From Diphasiastrum complanatum (lineage: Eukaryota > Streptophyta > Lycopodiopsida > Lycopodiales > Lycopodiaceae): a stretch of 64,000 bases of DNA. The position numbers were made by a program, and so were the translations under genes. This document shows positions 56,910-64,000 of the stretch, piece by piece (within the stretch, counting starts at the first letter, position 1; every line of letters begins with the position of its first letter). The notes under the pieces are model-generated. The model worked only from the letters and a program-made list of their open reading frames with translations, was not told the origin of the DNA and searched no databases. Where the stretch lies: assembly GCA_029204225.1 (NCBI GenBank), contig CM055092.1, forward strand, positions 58,376,698 to 58,440,697. Direction: 5' to 3'.

Positions 56910-58199
56910 ATCGCATGTATGAACTTCTCAAAAGAGGCTTCTATTGGCCAAGTATGTGGGCAGACGTTGAATCCTATGTACAAACATGCCCGACATGTCA
57001 ACAAGTGAAGGTGGAACCGCTAGCTCCGACTGGACTACTCCAACCATTACCGGTACCAGCATACCCATGGGATTCGGTGAGCATGGATTTTATTGTTCAA
57101 CTACCACGGTGCCAAGGATTCGACTCAATTTATGTGGTGGTTGACCGCTTTTCAAAGCAAGTTCATCTAGTACCAACTAAAAGTTCAGTGACAGCTGAAG
57201 AAGTGGCAAGGTTATTTTTCAAATGTGTTTTCAAATACCACGGCCTGCCTAGAACGATTATTTCTGACCGAGACACCAAGTTCGTCAGAAAGTTTTGGAC
57301 TTGTCTATTTCGCCTCGTGGGAACCGGATTGAATTTCAGTACTGCATATCATCCTCAGACAGATGGGCAAACGGAGCGAGTCAATCGACAGATTGAACAA
57401 TATTTACGAAATTATGTCGCTTGGGACCAATCCGATTGGGTCAACTACTTGGATATTCTCGAGTTTGCACATAACAACCAAGTGAACAGATCTACTGGAA
57501 GGGCACCCTTCGAGATAAGCAATGGTCGGCTACCGATAGTTCCAGGCTCTTTTCTTAGAGGCGAGCAGGAAACACCAGTACCCACTGTAGAGGAATTCAT
57601 CAATGAGTGGCACACAAAGCTGACCGAGGTGAAGGCATTGTTAGAGCAGTCACAAAGGAGTATGGCAGCTGACGTAAACCCACATCGACGAGAACTGGAA
57701 TTTGAGGAAGGTGATCAAGTATGGCTGAACACAAGAAACATTGCGCTACCAAAAGGTTTTTTTCATAAGTTTGCTCGACCTTATGCGGGACCATATTATG
57801 TCACCAAGAAGATCAACCCAATGGCTTATCGATTAGCGCTGCCATCCAGCTTGGATATACACAATGTGTTTCATATCTCATTACTCAAACGGTACAAACC
57901 AGATGAGCGATTTGATCGGCAACACGAACTCCGTCACCCACCAATGACACTTGATGATACGAAGAGGCAGCTGCTTGTACGAGAACAAATATTGACACAT
58001 AGAAAGCGAACTGGCGTTCAACGTGAATATCTAGTGAAGTGGCTACGGGCTCCACTTATTGAGGCTTCTTGGGAGTACGAAGACAACTTAAGGAGGGAGC
58101 CCCTGAAGTACTAGCAGATTATCTGCAGAAGAACCAACACAATAGCCGTTTTCCCAGATCGGCACACAAAGCACTACCTGGCGGCATGCCTCTTACATA
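56906..58199 (+). pseudogene. Family B integrase with chromodomain (right arm)
   Basis: A 402-codon frame to 58,114 covers the zinc-finger Cys pair (CPTCQQVK), catalytic core D61, D121, E157, the GPYYVTKKI region, DIHNVFHISLLKRYKP and the chromodomain REYLVKWLRAPLIEASWEYE near residues 375-395. A one-base deletion near 58,086 truncates the last part, which continues in another frame to about 58,199. As an integrase core this is the most complete in the window, but it lacks its own start and most of the HHCC histidines. Confidence 0.9.
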
Positions 58200-58400
58200 A
58201 ACATTCATGGCCATTCTGAAGTTCAAGGAACTTTCCGGTATTTTTCTTAAGTTTGCCAATAAATCACTTGCAGTTTTACACAGGTTTTACGTAAGTGAAC
58301 TTTATCTACACTTTTCCTGTGCTACTGCCAATGTATTTTGTAATTCAAAGTTGCTAAGGCCGGTGAATTAAGCCCGTGCCATACGTCCTAGGTCTAGTTT

Positions 58401-58440
58401 GGCCCTGATGAGGACATCAGCTTTTTCAACGAGGGGAGGA
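58401..58440 (+). promoter_or_regulatory. Pre-PPT palindrome and polypurine tract of family B (right arm)
   Basis: CTGATGAGGACATCAG followed by CTTTTTCAAC and GAGGGGAGGA, directly before the LTR. Palindrome and position are the same as in family A. Confidence 0.8.
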
Positions 58441-59357
58441 TGTTGTAAAGCTGACTCAGGTGCACCCAACGTGCCCTGTAAGACTCTAAGGGTGACACTC
58501 CCTAAGGTCCCAGAGCAAGTTAGAACGTCAAGGACTGAGCCTCCGACCTGTGGTGAGCCAGTCAAGTAGTCACAAGTCATGAGCTAGCTCTGGAGCTCGA
58601 GTCATGGCCTAGTCAGGAAGCAAGTTGATTCTGCCACCGGAACGGCTCCCGGGACCCATGTCCGGGAGCCAGACTGATTCTACCAGGCTTGCCAGGCTTA
58701 ATCAGCAAAATAAAAACTAAGTCCCAAAAAGCGTGCTTTACCAGAAAGCACTATGTTTCAGAACAGAGGGGGTGCGCCGAATCACAGCAGAACTATAGGG
58801 GGAGTCCGGCAGACAGAAACTTGGGCAGCTCAACCAGCGCCAGGAATCCAGCCGCCAGGTCTCAGCTCCCTCTACCAGCACGAGCCAGGCACAATGCCCA
58901 GCACGTGTTGGTGGCCCCGAGACCGGTCAGTCTATGTATGAATGTAACCTCTTCCAAATCTAATAAAGTTGATCCTTGGGGATGATTACCGTTTCGGTTT
59001 CGCCTCCGGGACTGGTCCAAGTGGAAGGACCCTTACTACAACCTTTTTGCGTCGCTGGCGCCTAAGGGTCCCTGTCATCGACATGGGGCTTGCCGCTATG
59101 CCAATTGGTCAGTTTGGCGACCACTATGCCTTGGGTTTCGTGTGTGGCTTGTCTTTGCCTTTGGTTACCTTTTGGGGACGGATTCTGAGTTGGCTTTCGG
59201 GTTGGTTGGGATTCCAGTTTTCTTAAGTCTGAATGGTTAAGCTTGTTACGTTTCTGAGTTGGCTTTTACGTAAGTGCATGATGGATGAATGTTAGACTTA
59301 AGCGCGTGTTGGGGAAACCGCTCAAGTCCCAGCGCCCTTTGAGGCGCCGGCGCAACA
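58441..59357 (+). repeat. Family B 3' LTR, right arm
   Basis: 917 bp, TGTTGTAAAGCTGACTCAGG to GGCGCCGGCGCAACA. It is nearly identical in layout to the left-arm LTR and the solo LTR. It is followed by 38 bp of inverted LTR start (CAGGGCACG ... TTTACAACA), then TATAC. Confidence 0.93.
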
Positions 59358-59395
59358 CAGGGCACGTTGGGTGCACCTGAGTCAGCTTTACAACA

Positions 59396-60391
59396 TATAC
59401 CCACCCAACACTGGTTTTTTCCAGTGTTGATCGGGTATCAAAATTTTTGATACTAGCCGAGTCAAGGTATTGCAGCTTTAAATTTTTTTAATATCAGTTG
59501 AATAATAATATAAGGAGGTATAGGAGTTGTAGACTGGTATAAACAAGGCTGGTATCATACCAGCCGATTTTCAACCCGGGTATAAACATGTACAAATTGC
59601 CCTAGTGATACTAGCCGATTATCAACCCGGGTATAAACATGTACGAATTGCTAAATTTACTCTTTTACAAAGAGTAATATCATAATTTAAGATATTAAAA
59701 TCTAAAAATATCAGATTTTTTTACTAAAAATAGTACTACATTTGATACCATGGTAAAAATCCACAAAATCTACCAAACATGGGTATCAATATGAATAGTC
59801 AAGAACGTCGTCCAGTTGATCCATTTGCAGCTTTAAACTTTTGGAAACGACCATTCAAACATCATACCAATTTTTTGATGAGTTTGATCGACATTGGTGG
59901 GTGGTGTTTTTTTAAGAGCAAAAGTTAAGTTTGCTTAACTTGGGAGATGCAAACTCGTCTGTTTCACTGGCTGTTTAGATTTTCAACTTCAACAACGATA
60001 GTTGATTCCTCTGTTGTTGCCCACCAACAGATTGAGTATTTGACCCTTGTGCAGAATGAACAACGTGAGATTTATTTGGGTCCTAGAAAAAGTCGACAAA
60101 CTGTCATTAGGGAAAGTTTGGATTCAAAATGGGCCCTTTATAAAGATGCTTTTGTTGACTTCACATGCTTTAGGCCTCCAAATGGACCAATAATCTTATA
60201 ACATGTGTACAACACTGTAACAGTGCTCACTAGATGAAAAAAGTATTCAAGTTTTCAGGTTACTTTTTTATTATTTCAAAAACTCTTGTTGGGGAGAAAT
60301 AAATATTTCATTGGACAATATGTGTTGTCCGTATGTTAAATATCTGCAAGAATAGTTTAACTAGCATTAGTTTTTCTAAACTATAGTTCTC
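59396..60391. other. Unassigned AT-rich DNA with a short open frame
   Basis: 59,400-59,760 continues the GGTATC-rich sequence found left of the composite. An 84-codon frame at 59,947-60,201 (VAHQQIEYLTLVQNEQREIY, LDSKWALYKDAFVDFTCFRP) reads like real protein but is not recognised. It may belong with the relics at 61.7-63.4 kb. Confidence 0.3.
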
Positions 60392-61466
60392 TTGCATATT
60401 TCTCCCTTTGAAAAGCGCTCTAAGGGGACCCACGCCCTTGAAAATATGTGCAATTGGTGCTTGGAATCGGCAGGCTTGACTTCTCCTTTGCATTTCCAGG
60501 TGATGGTGCGAGAGCTTTCCAAATAGTCTAACTTCTTAACCGTAGCTCCAATTGAGATGAACATGGTGCCATTAGAAAGAGCTCGACGAGAGCTTCGCAA
60601 TGGCAGCCTTAGATGACCTAGTTTCAAGTTACAGTTAAAAAGTTATAGGCAGTCAAAGTTCGCAGAAAACCTCTCATCTAAAAAAATATATATTTCAAAA
60701 AAATAACCCTAATATCGGTTCAGCGCGTGCCCAACGTTTTTTTTTTTTTTGAAAAGAGCTTGATGAGAGCTTCGCAACGGCACCGACCTAATTCGGACTT
60801 ACGATTCAAAAGTTATAGGCATTCAAAGTTTTGGCAACTTTGAATGCCTATAACTTTTGAATCGTAAGTCGGAATTAGGTCATTCTGGTGTCGTTGCAAA
60901 GCTCTCGTCGAGCTCTTTGAAAAAATCAAAATTAAAAAAAAAAATTAATTTTTTTTTTAAACCCTATTATCGGGTCAGCGCACGCCCTTAGCATTTGAGC
61001 CGCTCGAACCCTAAGGGTTCGCGCTGAACCGATATTAGGGTTATTTTTTTGAAATATATATTTTTTTACATGAGAGGTTTTCTTTGCACTTTGACTGCCA
61101 ATAACTTTTTAACCGTAACTTGGAACTAGGTCATGTAGAATGTCATTGTGAAGCTCTCGTCGAGCTCTTTCTAATGGCACCATGTTCGTCTCAATTGGAG
61201 CTACGGTTAAGAAGTTCGATTGTTTTTAAAAAGAAACATGATATCGATTCAACGCGTGGATGGCCTATTTAACCAGTCAGATAGCACATCTGCGCGTTGA
61301 ACCGATATTAGGGTTTGAAAAGCTCTTGCACCATCACCTATATACAAAGAAGAAGTGAATGAGCACACACTAGCGCAAATACGCCCACCGGTTCCAGACG
61401 CCAGTTGCACGTTTTTCCAAGGGCGTGGGACCTCTCAAAGCGCTTTTCAAAGGGGAAAATGTGCAA
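60392..61466. repeat. Nested 1.07-kb palindrome
   Basis: Outer ends match as inverted repeats (TTGCATATTTCTCCCTTTGA, left; its counterpart at 61,417-61,466), as do the GCGCTCTAAGGGGACCCACG-type blocks. Inner arms 60,752-60,830 and 60,836-60,925 meet at a near-perfect centre (ATTCAAAGTTTTGGCAACTT, axis about 60,833). A unit of about 85 bp (GAGCTCGACGAGAGCTTCGC through AAAGTTATAGGCATTCAAAG) occurs twice leftward and twice inverted rightward. A GAACCGATATTAGGGTT-like block recurs about five times in both senses. No target duplication or transposase seen. Transcripts would fold into long hairpins. Confidence 0.8.
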
Positions 61467-61661
61467 TATTATCACATTTGCTTATGGAGATTAAGGCTAC
61501 ATGTTAGCCATATAAGTTGGGCGGCAGGCAGTTCTGGAATCATAAAAAACGAGCATAGATGTTGCCAGAAGTTTTCTCTCTCTTGTTAATCTTTCTCTAT
61601 AGTCAAACTTCTTAAAGGGCCCATGTTGAGCCCATATTTTCCCTAATGAAATGTTGCCAAG

Positions 61662-62246
61662 GCTAAATGGTTTGGTAACTTCAATGAACTAAAAGTTGGG
61701 AGTCTCATTGTAGTTTTGGCGTCAAAAAATAATGAAAGTCATCCATTTTGGATTGCTAAAGTGATTGGCTTCATTTAGAGCGACGACACCAAGATTGTAC
61801 ATGTGCATTAGATGCGCACTGTTTCAGCAAATGCTTTTGGGAAGGTACGAGCTAGAAATGTTGCAATTAGATCCAAAGGCAAGCGGAAGCGTTCAACAAG
61901 AATCAGCCAAGAGTCGATAATATAAATTTCCAAGATGTGGATGTACTTGCATTTAATTTTGAGTTGACAATGATGACAAATTATTTATGAAGTCAACAAT
62001 ATCTATTTTGCAAGAACGTCGTGGATTAAGTGCACACCCTCATTTTCGACTCGGCTTCAACGTAGCAAAGCCACATTACAAAATTTTCTCTTAACATTGG
62101 AGGCCGATTCAGATGAGAATTTGCCAATAGACTCTAATGAGGAAGATGGATCGTCAACTTCTTCAACTGAAAAAGAAAGTCTTGATAATATTTCAAACAG
62201 TGAGTTGCGAGGACTTAGTGAGAATTTTTTGGAATTTGAATTGTAA
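61662..62246 (+). pseudogene. Unidentified relic with 'SLIVV...PFWIAKV...VH' domain and acidic tail
   Basis: From 61,662 a frame reads KWFGNFNELKVGSLIVVLAS, NNESHPFWIAKVIGFI, stop, SDDTKIVHVH, stop, then basic KGKRKRSTRISQES. Both stops are TAG and could be former TGG. A second frame (62,049-62,246) gives TRLQRSKATLQNF and a long acidic tail (ADSDENLPIDSNEEDGSS), ending TAA. The first part resembles small beta-barrel reader-type modules (IVV...FWIAKV...VHW) found at the ends of some plant transposon-related proteins. I am not able to name the family. The gene is dead. Confidence 0.4.
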
Positions 62247-63409
62247 AAAAAAATATAAATTTATTTTCAGTGTTTTCAAATTTGGGATCTATTGTAACTG
62301 CTTCAAATGTATTCTACGAGTTATTTTCATGAAAGTCGATTTAGACTATCAAAACACCATAAATGTTTGTATATTTTGCTTATTTTTAATATTTTTAATT
62401 TAAAGATTTTATTAGTAATTCTAGTTTTTCTGACGTTTTACAAGGTTTTTTTTTTTGCTAAAGACCATATTGTTTGAAAAAAAAATTGTGGTTTTCGGAA
62501 AAATTTTCATGAAAAAACTGTTTTTGGCAAAAATCAAAGAATCAAAAAATCAAAAACAGTTGCCTGTTTTTAGAATATTGCTCCATTTCAAAATATTCTC
62601 TTGAAATATATAAATATTTCATTGGACAACGTGAAGAAATGCTATTGGATGTTGAGGGTTCTCCTCTAGCTCATCATTGGCCAAAAAGATCCAATCGAAT
62701 TAAAGATGAATATGACAGAAGATTATGCAACGTTAAAATGAGTAAATTGATGTTGCTTAATGTCAAGTCTTGGTTTATCTCGTTAACTAGAGTTAACCAA
62801 TAGAGCCAAAAAGTTAAATGTTTTAAAATTTTGCTTTACACACATTTTCTACAAGATAGCTTTCTTAGGAGACCGTGCTTTTCAATCGACTCTGTCCTTC
62901 TTTTCAATGAGAAAGATGATAATGGATCATGGTGGGTGCCAAGAATGTATACAAAAACTCTTGGTTTTGATTCATCCATCATCAAAAGGAACATTTTGAA
63001 AAAGCAAAATACAAAATGTCATTTTGATTTACTTGCAAGGCCAGAATTAAAATATTTATCTGAAATATTATTCCAGCATGTGTATATGCATTCATATATA
63101 AACATTCAAGGATTAAACTCTCGAGATCACAAAAAGTGCAATTGTGAGTATTGATATACCACTTGAACTTCTATTTCTTTCATTTTGAATCATTTTTTTT
63201 GTAAAACACGAATTTGATTATTTTCCCTTACAAGAATTATTCCATTCAATATATATGAATGGAAGCCAACTAAATATCTTGCAAGAGTGTTTGATGTAAT
63301 ACACATTCATGATGAAAAATTGCCATACAAAGGTAGAAATGCAAAAAATCTTGTTGATTGTGCTCTAGAAGTAATCTTGAGGTTGAGAACTAGTTTTCAT
63401 ATGTGCTAA
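62247..63409 (+). pseudogene. Unidentified coding fragments
   Basis: Several coherent but broken stretches: YFIGQREEMLLDVEGSP and HHWPKRSNRIKDEYDRRL (62,616-62,803), SWWVPRMYTKTLGFDSSIIK and LLARPELKYLSEILF (62,831-63,154), and YEWKPTKYLARVFDVIHIHD and GRNAKNLVDCALEVILRL (63,247-63,409). The sequence around YFIGQ (62,583-62,629) is also present at 60,270-60,318. Frames change between the pieces, which could be decayed coding DNA or exons with introns. No domain is recognised. Confidence 0.35.
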
Positions 63410-63779
63410 ATATATTGACAACCATTTTGCAAACATGAGCACTTTGATCATTGACTGTTAAAATTTCACACAAGCTACTTTGGACCAATTTTGGTCATAT
63501 GACTTGTAATTGGCAATTTGGCCATGTTATGGCATGTCACATGTTGTTGGTGATCTCTATGCTTGATATTTGGTATCGCATTTGGTTCTTTGCATTTGTG
63601 GGATTGATTAGGAAGTTAAGGTACTGTTCTCTACCTGTGGTAGTCCGTACACTCACACGTGTGAAGGGAATTTCAAGAATTGGAGCCTTATAGTGGAGTT
63701 AAAGCCAAGAAAAAGCTAGAAAGCACTAAATTGATGGTGTTTTGCTATTGAATCTCAATTGGATCTATTCAAGGTGCTT

Positions 63780-63843
63780 CCATCCATTATTTCACAAGTT
63801 TATTGGAATACTTTAGCTTCATTTTCAACATGGTATCAGAGCT
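63780..63843 (+). mobile_element. End of a 5' LTR and tRNA-Met primer site of an element entering at the right edge
   Basis: TTTTCAACA at 63,822-63,830 is followed immediately by TGGTATCAGAGC (63,831-63,842), the canonical initiator tRNA-Met site. The sequence to the left is therefore a 5' LTR whose start I cannot place, and the internal region begins at 63,831 and leaves the window at 64,000. Too little is visible to tell copia from gypsy. Confidence 0.6.
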
Positions 63844-64000
63844 TTGTCATGACATGAGCTAGTTCTTGCAATTTGATTCACTAGCATCATACATTTTGGA
63901 CAGTTCATTGATTGATTCTTTATGATTATGTATGATTTGAATCTCCATTATGATAAAATTAAGCTATTGTAGGATCTGATCCAAAGGTGTTTAGGCTTCT

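Larger units (their letters stand above)
50630..59395. mobile_element. Family B composite: two truncated chromovirus copies head to head
   Basis: The left arm (minus strand) is LTR 50,630-51,544, then pol back to protease and leader, ending at 55,514. The right arm (plus strand) begins inside RT at 55,515 and runs through pol to LTR 58,441-59,357. A 38-bp piece follows (59,358-59,395), the reverse complement of the LTR start. The arms 50,630-54,473 and 55,515-59,357 form an inverted repeat of about 3.84 kb around a 1.04-kb spacer. Outer flanks share TATAC. Neither copy has gag or a complete 5' LTR. The simplest history: a plus-strand copy inserted into the 5' LTR of a minus-strand copy, 38 bp from its start, and a deletion then joined 55,514 to 55,515. 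Confidence 0.9.

Noticed and set aside
1-64000. tRNA, rRNA, bacterial promoter or Shine-Dalgarno signals
   Set aside because: None found. TGGTATCAGAGC matches are retrotransposon primer sites, not tRNA genes, and the sequence is eukaryotic.

Overview
This window looks like a repeat-choked stretch of a large land-plant nuclear genome. The evidence is a leucine-rich-repeat receptor kinase gene of plant type at the left edge, LTR retrotransposons primed by plant initiator tRNA-Met (TGGTATCAGAGC binding sites), and a histone H3 fragment of centromeric (CENH3) flavour. There are no operons, no bacterial signals and no rRNA, tRNA or CRISPR loci that I can see. I cannot name the species. The AT-rich unique DNA and very dense, nested, decayed LTR elements would fit a fern, lycophyte or other large-genome plant, but that is only an impression.

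Layout. 1-1655 (minus) is the 5' part of an intact LRR receptor-like kinase gene running off the left edge; its 20 visible LRRs carry the RxGG and RxR signatures of RGF-peptide receptors (RGI/RGFR, LRR-XI). 1.7-5 kb is AT-rich with no clear gene. 5-6.2 kb (minus), 7.8-8.3 kb (plus), 15.3-16 kb (minus) and 39.1-39.6 kb (minus) hold broken coding relics that I could not identify; the 5 kb and 39 kb ones belong to one family. 16.4-17.7 kb (minus) is a decayed Ty3/gypsy pol. 17.7-21.2 kb is AT-rich and empty. 21.2-23.4 kb (minus) is a small copia-derived element with short terminal repeats. 23.9-24.6 kb and 29.0 kb hold the histone H3 fragment, split by a retrotransposon.

Two related LTR families dominate. 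Family A (LTR about 1.2 kb, internal about 2.0-2.5 kb, no recognisable proteins, a LARD-type non-autonomous element) is present as a tandem LTR-internal-LTR-internal-LTR array (8.3-15.3 kb), two near-complete copies (24,645-29,006 with 5-bp target duplication ATCTC; 42,152-46,922) and fragments at 6.2, 29.8-31.8 and 40.7 kb. Family B (LTR about 915 bp) is a Ty3/gypsy chromovirus with protease, RT, RNase H, integrase and chromodomain. It is present as a solo LTR (36,869-37,788, target duplication GCCAA) and as a head-to-head pair of truncated copies (50,630-59,395, target duplication TATAC). A and B share LTR ends, several LTR blocks, the 5' leader and the 3' untranslated region including a palindrome before the polypurine tract, so B-type enzymes probably mobilised A.

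Other mobile remains: a degraded Ty1/copia element (31.8-35.4 kb), a gypsy gag relic (39.6-40.2 kb), a copia RT relic (41.1-41.7 kb), a nested 1.07-kb palindrome (60.4-61.5 kb), and the end of a 5' LTR plus primer-binding site of an element entering at the right edge (63.83 kb).

The least ordinary observations are the iterated GTGCTGC...AGCAC hairpins in the family A leader, the CENH3-like fragment interrupted by family A, the inverted family B composite whose junction lies at one of those leader hairpins, and the two-locus unidentified protein family.
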